This document shows, in pieces, positions 1 through 7,546 of a stretch of 27,846 bases of DNA; positions within the stretch are counted from its first letter, which is position 1, and each line of letters opens with the position of its first letter. Origin of the DNA: Arsenophonus sp045399315 (GTDB lineage: Bacteria; Pseudomonadota; Gammaproteobacteria; Enterobacterales; Enterobacteriaceae); assembly GCA_045399315.1 (NCBI GenBank), contig DAYVGO010000082.1:1-27846 (forward strand), given 5' to 3'. Both the position numbers and the translations under genes were made by a program. Under the pieces are notes generated by a model. That model did no database searches, was not told the DNA's origin, and saw nothing but the letters and a program-made list of their open reading frames with translations.

Positions 1-1
1 A

Positions 2-129
2 GATTTAGACATAGCGACCGAAGAGGAGAAAAAACGACTGATAGCTTGGAAAAATATCGTGTATTAGTTAATCGTATTGACGCATCTACTGCAGGTAACA
101 TAGTTTGGCCTGAAAAACCAACCAAATAA
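2..129 (+). pseudogene. Phage tail fibre assembly protein, 3' end (frameshifted)
   Basis: Only the C-terminal ~42 codons are in the window. Frame 2 reads to IATEEEKKRLIAWK and then a stop; frame 1 takes over with YRVLVNRIDASTAGNIVWPE and ends at the TAA at 127-129. The two halves join at an A5 run (50-54); one more A would restore AWKKYRVLVNRID, the usual C-terminal signature of Caudovirales tail fibre assembly chaperones (Tfa/gpG family). These proteins help fold or attach tail fibres. It is on the opposite strand to the P2-like tail genes that follow, unlike P2 where G follows H on the same strand as W, so this segment is inverted or derives from another phage. Confidence 0.75.
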
Positions 130-141
130 AAATATCAATGA

Positions 142-1850
142 TTATTTTAGGGGGTTACCGATTTCGTTTATATACTTAATCCCTAATTGATAGGATGCAT
201 AATCAGTCAGATGTCCTTCGTCTCGGTATATTGGAACATTGTTTATATCACTTAAGCAAGTGCCACCTGCACATTGTATATCATTAGAATTTATAAAAAT
301 AACATTTGGGTGTTTCATTTGTATTTTTTTAAATATCTCTTCCACCCATAAAGTTTTATTTATTGTTTTATTTATATCAAAATTACAGTTATCAGTATTT
401 TTCCTCTGGTTGAATATCCCTTTTTTAAATCTTGCATAAAAACAATCCATAAATCCATCAGGCATATATGCAATTTCTTTCACTAAAACAGCTTTCGCCC
501 CTGATTTTTCTATGATAGATATTGCATTATCTAATGCTTGAAAAATAATATTTTGAGGACTATCAGGTATATTTTTGCCGTTTTTTTTTTGTTTCTATGA
601 AGTCAATGTAAGGTGACCAACGTTCTGCAATAATAACGAGATTAAAAATTTTTGATTTTATTTTTTCGAAATAATACATTGTGTTTTTTCACAATCTTTA
701 TTAATAATATTTCGATTTCTCCATTCATATTGTTTTATTGTTGGCAAGGCTAGACAACTTGAACTACTAAGAGATTTTATTGATACACCAGCACTTTTCC
801 CTACGACATCAAAAAAGTTCCAAAAATGGTTAGCATGCGAATCACCAATAAGCAACGCTTTTTGGGTACTATTATTTCCCCAATTTCACATCTTTTATCA
901 GCGATATCGTTCCCTTTATTAAAGCATTTTTTCCTATTCTCTGGAAGATATTGATTTAGAAGATTATCGATACGTGCATATTTTTCACCAAACCTAAAAT
1001 TAAATCCTTTATATTTATCGCTTATATCATCAATTGTTAGAGATAATATAATAGGTAATATAATCAATATTAATAGTGATTTAAAGAAAGCAATTTTCTG
1101 TTTTCTTAGTGGTTTTTCTATCCATTGGTAAGAAATTAAAGAGAAGAATATCGTTAAAATATAACAGATAACCTTTGATTTTACATCATTGAATACCCCA
1201 GTATATCTTGCCGTAGCAAATATAGGCCAGTGCCATAAATAAAGTGAGTAGGAAAACCGCCCAATATACACAAAAGGTTGTAACGATAATATTTGGTATA
1301 TTAATCCACCCTGTGATCCAGTATAGATAAGTATTGCTGTTGAAATACAGACTATCAAGGCATAATAATTTGGGTATCCCGACAATATATTTTTATAACT
1401 AGCGATATAGAATAATGTTACTAAGGCTAATAGACTTAATATATTGATAATATAAGTTTTATTGTTTTTAGGTAATGATAATAAGGCTAACGTAGAGCCT
1501 ATCATAAACTCAAAAATTCTAGATATGAGATAATAATAACTGTTACTTTTATCATAATAGGATGACCACAATGTGATAAAAAATGAAGTTATTGTTATAG
1601 TAACCAGTAGAAAGATAATGGCATTTTTGTTTTTAATTTTATATAAAAAATATAGGGTAATGGGAAAAATCAAATACCATTGCCACTCAATAGCTAGAGA
1701 CCAAGTATGTAGTAATAATAAAAAATTAGCATCTTGAACAGCATAGCCGGTTGTTGCTCTTGAAAGATATTGATTTGACAATAGAAGAGAGGTGTATTTT
1801 CCACTTATTGCAAAATTAATGAAATCTTCAGGTAAATAGAAGGTAAACAA
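142..1850 (-). pseudogene. O-antigen acyltransferase (acyltransferase-3 + SGNH), headless and frameshifted
   Basis: Remnant of an OafA/YrhL-type integral membrane O-acyltransferase that would acetylate surface polysaccharide (typical serotype-converting phage cargo). The membrane domain is recognisable from LLLLHTWSLAIEWQWYLIFP onward with many hydrophobic helices, then RFSYSLYLWHWPIF and QWIEKPLR. The periplasmic SGNH domain has GDSHANHFW (Ser block) and DEGHLTDYAS (Asp/His block). The first ~80-90 residues, including the DGLRAL and FFVISGY blocks, are absent: the 5' end is fused to gpW near 1835-1855. Three frameshifts follow, at a T5 run (859-863), near 665-680, and at a T10 run (581-590). 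Translation of the fragments in the right frames is continuous, so the order of decay is unclear but the family call is firm. Non-functional. Confidence 0.88.
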
Positions 1851-2158
1851 GGAGCCGCTTTCGATAATTTGCGCCACAATTGCAATCTGGGTGGTCTCTG
1901 CACGTTGTTCGATGTTGATTTTTCCAACCGGATCCTGGGTTCAAAACGTAAAAGCGCGCTAAAGTAGGCCGCCATCAGTTGCAGTTTTAATGCCGGGTTT
2001 TCTGGTTTATCCAGCAGGCTAAACAGCAATGACCCATAGTCGCGGCGCATGACCCGACTGCCAACAGGGGTGATTAAAATATCTTGCACTGATTGGGCAA
2101 TATGCGCATTTTCCGTAATAAATCGGCCGGTTTGGCGGTTCATGCCCATGGCATTCAT
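1851..2158 (-). pseudogene. W: P2 gpW-like baseplate assembly protein, 3'-truncated
   Basis: Baseplate wedge protein of the gp25/gpW family. Diagnostic N-terminal block: ENAHIAQSVQDILITPVGSR followed by VMRRDYGSLL, then LLRFEPRIRLEK. The start overlaps the gpV stop (ATGA), as in a translationally coupled tail operon. After RIRLEK the frame is lost at an A5 run near 1917-1922; adding one A gives a plausible C-terminus (KINIEQRAETTQIAIVAQII) that then runs into the acyltransferase frame. The following P2 genes J and I are missing, so this is the left deletion edge of the tail module. Usual family length ~115 residues; ~95-100 remain. Confidence 0.85.
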
Positions 2159-2800
2159 TGTGGCTCCTTCGTCATGTGGCTGCCGCGTTCAACACCGGCA
2201 TGGCGATGCTTGTCAACGCGAATACCGTTAGACATCAATGCACCGCTGGAGTGGGTAACGTTACCTGCCATCTGTACGCCTTGGGTGACCGTGAGTGAGA
2301 CGGTGGTAAGGTTATTCGTACAGATGACATTAGGGGTGTCCAGCACAATATTAACCGCCGCCTTAACGGTTACCCGCTTTGTGCTTACCGACAGGATCTC
2401 TTTTGCTTCAATGCAGTCTTGCCCAATGCCGGTCACTTTCAGTAGGCCGGTGGCAGGTTCATATTCAATGACGGCACTATCAGCATAGGTACGATGGTCA
2501 GCGGTCAATGAGGTAATCGGTGCAGGCTGTGATCCGAAAAAATGCCCGTCAGCACAAAGGCGGTAGTGAGTTCACCCCCCCCCCTAACGCCAAAATTAAC
2601 ACCTGTTCACCTTTGCTCGGTGCATTTAGCGTGCTGGTTTGTCGTCCCGCGCGTAAAGTCAGCCATTTGAGCCAGTCGGTGATAAGGTCGCCGCTTTTAA
2701 CCCAGCAGCCTTTTTGGCTATCGACCCCAACAACGACACTGACCCGAATAAGATTTTGTAAGCGGTGCACTAGATTGGCGGTCATCTCTTTTCTCATCAT
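2155..2800 (-). pseudogene. V: P2 gpV-like baseplate spike protein (two frameshifts)
   Basis: Membrane-piercing spike at the tail tip. N-terminal OB part: LQNLIRVSVVVGVDSQKG, CWVKSGDLITDWLKWLT and RAGRQTSTLNAPSKGEQVLI match gpV. The reading frame is lost in a C10 run (2575-2584; 8 or 11 would be in frame) and recovered after a second slip near 2525 (ADHRTYADSAVIEYEPATG). The C-terminus keeps DKHRHAGVERG, the His-x-His segment that binds iron at the apex of the P2 spike. The first of several ATGs was kept as the start; the true one is uncertain. An Ogr/Delta-type box sits about 67-84 bases upstream. Non-functional as read. Confidence 0.88.
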
Positions 2801-2866
2801 TTACGTAAACATCAACTTATCACCGTATTTTCTTTGCTATCACGGGTTGATGCCTGTCTTTCAGCT

Positions 2867-2884
2867 TGTCTGAACCTTCAGACA
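2867..2884 (-). promoter_or_regulatory. Ogr/Delta-type late activator box upstream of gpV
   Basis: On the minus strand the sequence is TTGT, twelve bases, ACAA: a perfect TGT-N12-ACA element, itself a near-palindrome (CTGAA/TTCAG inside). P2-family late promoters carry such a site centred about 55 bases before the transcription start, bound by the zinc-finger activator Ogr (Delta in P4). Its centre (2875/2876) predicts a start near 2820, some 20 bases before the gpV ATG, which fits the P2 PV promoter. The activator gene is not in this window. Confidence 0.7.
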
Positions 2885-2920
2885 ATCAGCAGGGTCAGCA
2901 CAAAAGTAAATCTGACCCTT

Positions 2921-2956
2921 CCCGCTAAAGTAAACGTGATCCGTTACTTTAGCGGG
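2921..2956. repeat. Perfect 13-bp inverted repeat between gpS and gpV
   Basis: Arms 2921-2933 (CCCGCTAAAGTAA) and 2944-2956 are perfectly complementary around a 10-base loop. The right arm contains the gpS stop codon (2949-2951). A second short hairpin pair, GGGTCAG at 2892-2898 and CTGACCC at 2912-2918, lies next to it. Position fits the end of the gpO-to-gpS transcript, just before the gpV promoter, so it may terminate or process that mRNA; there is no U-tract, so it is not a classical intrinsic terminator. Confidence 0.7.
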
Positions 2957-3584
2957 TCAGAAAAGCAAGAATGTGATTTTCAATATCAATAATGTCTTCC
3001 GGGGTCAGCCCTAATAACTGGCGCACCGGATAATGCACCGTTTTGCCGTGATGGGTCTCCGTCAGCCCAAAATGGTGAACCCGTGCTATTCGCTCGGCAG
3101 AAGGCAAAAAGGCTAAGGTTGCGCCTTAGCTATCAGTTTTTAAGCGTAAAAATCGGGCGGTGGCGAGTTTTTTAAACATGCACTGTTGCTGGGTTAATTG
3201 TTTGGTGGAAATTCTTGTTTTTTTGCTTTCAAGAAAGGTTTGAACATCGGCCAGTTGCACGCTGTGTTTCTGGCGGTGTTTTATGTCAATGCCAGTTATC
3301 TTTTTGTCGCTTTGCTGAACATCCGTTAAATGAACCGTTTCACCATCCATTAACAGTTTTATCTACCGCCGAAGCGCAATAAAGCCTTTTTTGCGAGGTT
3401 TAAACGTGCTGCCATCGGGGTTTTGTTGGGCGTGAATACGAGCAAATTGTGACTGGCGTAAACGTTGGCCAATTAATCGTGCCAGTTTTTTACATTCTGC
3501 GGGCACCATATGGGATAACAGGGCTTTCAGTTCACCGTCGAAACGGCGTAATGTCTCGTCCATTAATCCCCACCCCCAGGTCAC
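2949..3584 (-). pseudogene. S: P2 gpS-like tail completion protein (interrupted)
   Basis: Phage_tail_S/virion morphogenesis family. N-terminal part: MDETLRRFDGELKALLSHM, then ARLIGQRLRQSQFARI, QQNPDGSTFKPRKK. The frame closes after RKKGFIALRR at about 3363. A second ORF (3126-3350) carries MFKKLATARFLRLKTDS, matching the 'MFAKL..RFL' block of gpS, ends at a TAA (about 3126-3128), and beyond it in the same frame ARVHHFGLTE, VHYPVRQLLGLTPEDII and ILAFLTR complete the family C-terminus, with its own stop at 2949-2951. So there is at least one nonsense codon plus an interruption near 3350-3363. The ~55 residues before MFKKL do not match gpS and may be an insertion. The start overlaps the gpR stop. 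Confidence 0.82.
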
Positions 3585-3994
3585 TTATCGAACGGATTAT
3601 CGGGCTCAGCTATCGCTTCCACCACCTGTTTGTCGCCTTTGGTTTTTACTAACACACGCTCGGTTAGGTCTATTTCAATACTAATATGGGCGGTCTGGTT
3701 ATCAATTAAGTCCATTTCAAAGCGAAAATCGTGTTGACGTCGTTCGGGATTAGCGAAAAGTTCGGGTTGATATTGCCGTATCCAATCCACCAGAACCGCC
3801 ATCAGAATATCCTGGTCGCCACCAAATCGCTCAATAATGATGTTCATCGTATAACGACATTCAAAAAAGATCGACAGTGCCATTGTCGCTATCACGTGAC
3901 CATTTTCGACAAATACCGTCATCAGTTCAGGATTGTTGTTTAAAAAAGGCACATGCTGGGATAAGTGATCACGCAGCTGGTTTAATTTCTTCAT
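3581..3994 (-). CDS. R: P2 gpR-like tail completion protein
   Basis: 137 residues, intact. Matches the P2 gpR tail completion family: an early 'NNNPELMTVFVENG' segment, FFECRYTMNIIIERFGGDQD, VDWIRQYQPELFANPERR, and a Leu-Thr-Glu-Arg-Val-Leu-Val strand near residue 110. gpR acts with gpS in joining tails to heads. It starts 26 bases inside the methyltransferase 3' end and its stop overlaps the gpS start (ATGA), indicating translational coupling. One of the few structural genes in the module without a lesion, though useless with its neighbours broken. Confidence 0.9.
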   Translation of the reverse strand: MKKLNQLRDHLSQHVPFLNNNPELMTVFVENGHVIATMALSIFFECRYTMNIIIERFGGDQDILMAVLVDWIRQYQPELFANPERRQHDFRFEMDLIDNQTAHISIEIDLTERVLVKTKGDKQVVEAIAEPDNPFDK

Positions 3995-4916
3995 CCGTTG
4001 TCCTTATCAACGTGGCCTGGATGATGCACTTTTGGGCAAGGGCAAAATAGGCTGCATTGGCTTCGATACCGACAAAGTGGCGTCCGGTGTTGACGCATGC
4101 TACCCCCGTTGAGCCACTGCCCATGGTAAAATCGAGCACCGTATCACCGGGATGGCTGAAGGTATCGATTAAATCGGTTAATAACGCCACCGGCTTTTGG
4201 GTCGGATACACACTCGGCACGTCTTTCGGGTAGGGGAAAATATTGGATTTGAATTTTTTACCCGCTGGGAGATTAAAGGTGCGTTTAAACGGCCGCCACG
4301 CTTGCAATTGTTCATACGATTTCCAATCTGGGAAAGCGAGAAGTGAAAAGCATTCAGTGAGTTGCTGCCAGGCGGCCTGGGTGCAAATCGAAAATTGCAA
4401 ATTCTGGTGTTTTAAAAAGTGCTCGAATTGCCGACCGTGCTCGTCAATAATCGCTTTTGGCGTTTTGCCGATAAGTTCAAGCAATTTCGCTACATAATCA
4501 CGCCTCGGGTCACGTTTATTGCTATCAAACTGTTTGTAAGAGACGCAAATGTCTTCAAAAAAATTAACCAATATCCTGCGACAGGAAAGGGGGATGACCA
4601 AAATGATTTTTAACCCAAATCAGACGATAAGAAAATGGCAGACTGGCATGTGGGGACTGAATCAACTGGCTAGTCAAGGGTCCTTTTGAAAAGAGTAAAA
4701 TCATGCCTTTGGGTCTCACTACCCGATTGAGTTCTGCCCAGATTTTTGTTTGGTCGAGTCGCTCATTCCATCGCAGTTTTTCAGCATACCAGCCCTTTTC
4801 ACACTTACTTTTCATGATGCCGTAGGGGGCGGGTCAGTTAACACCAAATTCACACTATACGGCGGTAGCGTAGTTAATAATTGATGGCAATCGCCGTGAA
4901 ATAGTTGGATAGTCAT
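3969..4916 (-). pseudogene. Phage DNA adenine/cytosine-N4 methyltransferase (frameshifted)
   Basis: Beta-class DNA amino-methyltransferase: catalytic motif IV comes first and the AdoMet motif last. Starting at 4916 the protein reads MTIQLFHGDCHQLL, then LVLTDPP; an over-long C5 run (about 4820-4824) breaks the DPPYGI motif, after which GIMKSKCEKGW continues. ELNRVVRPKGMILLFSKG and RLIWVKNHFGHP follow; a second frameshift near 4585-4600 leads to FFEDICVSYKQF, VYPTQKPVALLTDLIDTFS and the motif I block DFTMGSGSTGVACV. Its ATG overlaps the Rz stop (ATGA), so it sat inside the lysis-tail operon between lysB and R, where P2 itself has nothing. Likely a cargo gene giving self-protection against host restriction; now inactive. 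Confidence 0.88.
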
Positions 4917-5371
4917 TTTTTTCCTAAACACTGTGTTTTGATGTACTGCCGTAGATATTCTGTTTGCTTTTCATTCTCAATCATCATCTCTCGGAGACGA
5001 AAATAATCTTGTCGAGTTGACGCGCTAAGTTGTGGGATGGCTTTATCATGTCGGCTCTCGGGGGTAGCGGTTTTGGATGCACGACACAAGGCGTTGAGGT
5101 GCAGCCGCTGAGTGTCAGTACGAACGACATCATGTAGCTTATCAATTTCAGCTTTGGCATTATTCAGTTCCTCGGTGTGTTGAATATCGAGTTGGTGCAA
5201 AGTATCGATCTTTTGCTGCTGTAATTTCACGGCTTCAATTTGTGCGTGGTATTGCTGCTTTAACATTTGGTAATTTTGCTTGACGTTCTGATAACGTGCG
5301 TTAATGAAAATCAGCGAGATAATTAACCCTGCAATAATCACGACGATAAATGTGACAGATCGCCATAACAT
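4913..5371 (-). CDS. Rz-like i-spanin (LysB)
   Basis: 152 residues. One N-terminal membrane segment (VTFIVVIIAGLIISLIFI, residues ~6-23) with few preceding residues, then a long Gln/Lys/Glu-rich coiled-coil periplasmic domain (residues ~25-90) and a second helical region: the layout of inner-membrane spanins. The spanin pair fuses inner and outer membranes in the last step of lysis. The partner lipoprotein Rz1 is encoded inside it in another frame (see 4984-5160). The start lies within the endolysin gene 3' end, and the stop overlaps the methyltransferase ATG. Intact. Confidence 0.85.
   Translation of the reverse strand: MLWRSVTFIVVIIAGLIISLIFINARYQNVKQNYQMLKQQYHAQIEAVKLQQQKIDTLHQLDIQHTEELNNAKAEIDKLHDVVRTDTQRLHLNALCRASKTATPESRHDKAIPQLSASTRQDYFRLREMMIENEKQTEYLRQYIKTQCLGKK
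4984..5160 (-). CDS. Rz1-like o-spanin lipoprotein, nested in Rz
   Basis: 58 residues, wholly inside the Rz gene in a different frame. Begins MPKLKLISYMMSFVLTLSGC: positive residues, a hydrophobic stretch and a lipobox L-S-G-C with Cys at residue 20, then a short Pro-containing mature part (TSTPCVVHPKPLPPR). A GAGG ribosome-binding site precedes the ATG by about nine bases. Short proline-rich lipoproteins embedded in Rz are the defining arrangement of lambda Rz1 and P2 LysC. The mature protein would sit in the outer membrane and bind the Rz C-terminus. Its survival intact argues the Rz/Rz1 pair has not been hit by frameshifts. Confidence 0.85.
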   Translation of the reverse strand: MPKLKLISYMMSFVLTLSGCTSTPCVVHPKPLPPRADMIKPSHNLARQLDKIIFVSER

Positions 5372-5841
5372 ATTACGCTCTCAATTTCCCGACGGTTCAT
5401 TAAGCCCTTTGATTTCACTTTGATGTGGCGTTTTTCGTCCTTCACATATACCCACTGCTTTATCGCCTCAAACGCTCCTTGTGGGTCTTCTGCGTTGAGC
5501 TTTTTAAGTAAGGTCGATTTAGCAAAATTGCCCACTCCAACGTTATAAGCGAATGAGTAAGGTGCTGCTTGCGTGAGTGTTTTAACGTCCACCTTAATCA
5601 ACGGGTCGACATAGCGCTTGACCGCGTTTGAATCGTCATCAAGCCACTTGTCGCAGTCTTCTTGCGTGTACGTCCGGTTACGCTCAATATCGTTGCTTGT
5701 GTGCCCATAGCAAACGGAAAGCATCCCGCCACCATCGAAATAGGGTTTAAATTTTAAGCCTTCAAAATGTGTTGTCATCGTTGTTGCTAAAAACAACACA
5801 CTATCGCCCGTTGCCATCAATATTTTTTTCGGTATCTTCAT
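5338..5841 (-). CDS. Phage endolysin, GH24 (T4-type) lysozyme
   Basis: 167 residues. Catalytic region HFEGLKFKPYFDGGGMLSVCYGHT: Glu27, Asp36 eight residues later, then Ser42 in the place of the usual Thr of the E-x8-D-x5-T triad (a conservative change). Later blocks AYNVGVGNFAKSTLLKKLN, FEAIKQWVY and KGLMNRREIESVICYG are typical of the family. The N-terminus MKIPKKILMATGDSVLFLATTM is weakly hydrophobic after a basic start and may act as a signal-anchor-release segment, though it carries an Asp. Cleaves peptidoglycan during lysis. It overlaps the holin gene by 41 bases and the Rz gene by 34. Intact. Confidence 0.9.
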   Translation of the reverse strand: MKIPKKILMATGDSVLFLATTMTTHFEGLKFKPYFDGGGMLSVCYGHTSNDIERNRTYTQEDCDKWLDDDSNAVKRYVDPLIKVDVKTLTQAAPYSFAYNVGVGNFAKSTLLKKLNAEDPQGAFEAIKQWVYVKDEKRHIKVKSKGLMNRREIESVICYGDLSHLSS

Positions 5842-6022
5842 AGTGACGCTCCTTAAGTCTGTACTCCTTCTTGCGGTAGTACCAATTAGTTAAAAAAGTC
5901 CCTAATGTACAGATAATGCTAACTACACCAGCCCACTGCTCAAGGGTAAAATAACTTAAAATCGTCCAAACAACGCTCGTCAGACAGGTGGTCGATGTTG
6001 AGTATTTTTCAAACATACGCAT
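5801..6022 (-). CDS. Class II holin (P21 S-like pinholin type) with dual-start motif
   Basis: 73 residues with two membrane segments (about 14-28 and 31-49), a short turn with EQWAGV, then TNWYYRKKEYRLKERHYED, a strongly charged cytoplasmic tail: the layout of P21-type class II holins. The N-terminus is M-R-M-F-E-K, two Met codons separated by one basic residue, as in lambda and P21 holin genes where the longer product is the antiholin. Holins trigger lysis by opening or depolarising the inner membrane. Located directly before the endolysin and overlapping it; followed by Rz/Rz1, making a complete lysis cassette. Intact. Confidence 0.82.
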   Translation of the reverse strand: MRMFEKYSTSTTCLTSVVWTILSYFTLEQWAGVVSIICTLGTFLTNWYYRKKEYRLKERHYEDTEKNIDGNGR

Positions 6023-6055
6023 AACTCCCCCTTTTTCAGGGTGTCCATTTCCTGT

Positions 6056-6262
6056 TTAGTCCCACAGGACAAGCTGCAAACGATTTGACGAGAGCGAGGC
6101 GATTTCAGGCAACTGAATTTCAACGCCCATCGGCAGCCGTGTGGCCTGGTCGCAAAGTCCTGGGTTGACCGCAAGAACTCGCTCAACCGTGCCAATATTG
6201 GTGCCGTAGTAACGAAAACAAATCTCATCCAGGCTCTCGTTTTGTTGACTCAATACCTTCAT
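6056..6262 (-). CDS. X: P2 gpX-like tail protein (LysM-type)
   Basis: 68 residues. Matches P2 gpX: Gln/Asn-rich start, LDEICFRYYGTNIGTVERVL, NPGLCDQATRLPMGVEIQLPEI, a compact LysM-like fold that binds near the tail. The start overlaps the gpL stop (ATGA at 6259-6262), so L and X are coupled, as in P2 where X follows L. Intact and unremarkable in length. Confidence 0.9.
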   Translation of the reverse strand: MKVLSQQNESLDEICFRYYGTNIGTVERVLAVNPGLCDQATRLPMGVEIQLPEIASLSSNRLQLVLWD

Positions 6263-6729
6263 ATCAGCGCCACCACGTTATGACTCTGCCATTTAATGCG
6301 GGCTATCGCCCATATCGCATCGCACCGATAATCATCAATGGTGGTAGACAGGCTGTCGGCTTTTTTGTGGCCTAATGCTTGCGTGTCGATATCCCTAAAA
6401 CGTTCGGATAAGTTGGCCTTGGTTAGCCCAAAAACGGTACGTTCATACAGTAGACAAAGCGCACTATCGTCATTAATATGCATGGCAGGAATATCGGCTA
6501 ATTGGTTAAACCCATCCTGTTTTTTCCTGACTACCCAATCACGCAGTTCGCACGCTACTTCAATCATGGCATGGGTCAGTGCATCCTTTAGGCACGAAAC
6601 GGTGATGGTGCCATCATTCTCACGCATTACGGCGCGGTAATTTTTCGGTGACACCGCAGGCCAGAAGGGGTCATCAGCAACCAGGTCTTTTTCTTCTTTA
6701 GGCGGTTTTTCCGGCGAAATAAAATCCAT
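6259..6729 (-). CDS. L: P2 gpL-like head completion protein
   Basis: 156 residues, intact. P2 gpL family (head completion/stabilisation, seals the filled capsid and forms the neck). Recognised by FWPAVSPKNYRAVMRENDGT, ALTHAMIEVACELRDWV and the C-terminal DDYRCDAIWAIARI segment, as well as by its place between the small terminase gene and gpX. A gap of about 80 bases separates it from the gpM stop. Confidence 0.88.
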   Translation of the reverse strand: MDFISPEKPPKEEKDLVADDPFWPAVSPKNYRAVMRENDGTITVSCLKDALTHAMIEVACELRDWVVRKKQDGFNQLADIPAMHINDDSALCLLYERTVFGLTKANLSERFRDIDTQALGHKKADSLSTTIDDYRCDAIWAIARIKWQSHNVVALI

Positions 6730-6810
6730 ATTGTCATCTCAATAGGTCGGGCGGTGGACAGTAAAAATAAGGCTTTCTTTCACTGTGCCGCCCGGGTGCG
6801 TGGGCACAAC

Positions 6811-7546
6811 TCATGTTTCCGGTACAGCCAGGTTGAGCGATTTTTCCAGCTTTTTAATCTCGCCTTTCACACCAACCCCCTGGAAAAGCATCAGGGCGCG
6901 TTTTAATGTTTCGAGCGCGTTGTCTAGCAAGCCATTATCCCGCTGGCAAAAACCAACCCATTTATACAATTCGGCTCTTACCACATCGGGCATATCTTCC
7001 TCATCCGTTAAGATGACAGTTTTCTGTAAAAGCGACAAATTAAGCGGCCGGTTCTGCTGGTAAGCGGCTTTTGCGGCCGCCGCAATTTCCTCAGCAATCA
7101 CGCAACCCGTAGTACGGGTATGACCTGACGGTATTAAAAGTTCATGCGCCAAGGCATATTCCGCGATAGCCAGCGCGCCTTCAATATCTCCGGTATCAAT
7201 GCGCCAGAGCATCACCATCATCAGCGTGTCATCCTGATGGCCATCGCCTTTTTCCAGTATCCCGCTGACCCAGGGGGCATAACGGGGTAACACGGCTTTT
7301 TTGTATTCGGCTTTACGTTCGGTTGACTGAATACGCTTTAACTGACGTTTGTCCTGCTGAAACATCAACTGAACTTGCTGCGCGGCAGCATCTCATAACG
7401 GATGCGAAGCTGGCGGGTTTTCACCCACTAAGCGCAGATGATGACATTGCCAGGGGGTTAGCATTAGCCACCGGCCTTGTTAACCTGACCGCTGCACACA
7501 TTCCCGTTTTGGCCATTGCCACTCTGTGGCGCAGGGTGTTGGGGGT
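6811..7546 (-). pseudogene. M: P2 gpM-like terminase small subunit (5' end broken)
   Basis: The body (from about 7368 down) is well conserved: DKRQLKRIQSTERKAEYKK, LPRYAPWVSGILEKG, DDTLMMVMLWRIDTGDIEGA, EEDMPDVVRAELYKWVG. gpM is the endonuclease subunit that cuts cos. The N-terminal part is damaged: upstream in the body frame a TGA interrupts PPASHPL/DAAAQQVQLM at about 7390, and the expected start block (TPNTLRHRVAMAKTG, resembling the family's 'SPARRHR' opening) is found in the gpN frame. So gpM is at least once frameshifted near its 5' end and its first codons are now read as the tail of the capsid gene. The remaining internal ATG at 7368 would give a product lacking roughly the first 45-60 residues. 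Confidence 0.82.

Noticed and set aside
239..439. Rightward ORF of 66 codons inside the acyltransferase remnant
   Set aside because: Antisense shadow of the SGNH domain; hydrophobic by virtue of AT-rich complement, no ribosome-binding site.
2093..2488. Rightward ORF of 131 codons over gpW/gpV
   Set aside because: Antisense to clearly recognisable gpV and gpW sequence; no homology features of its own.
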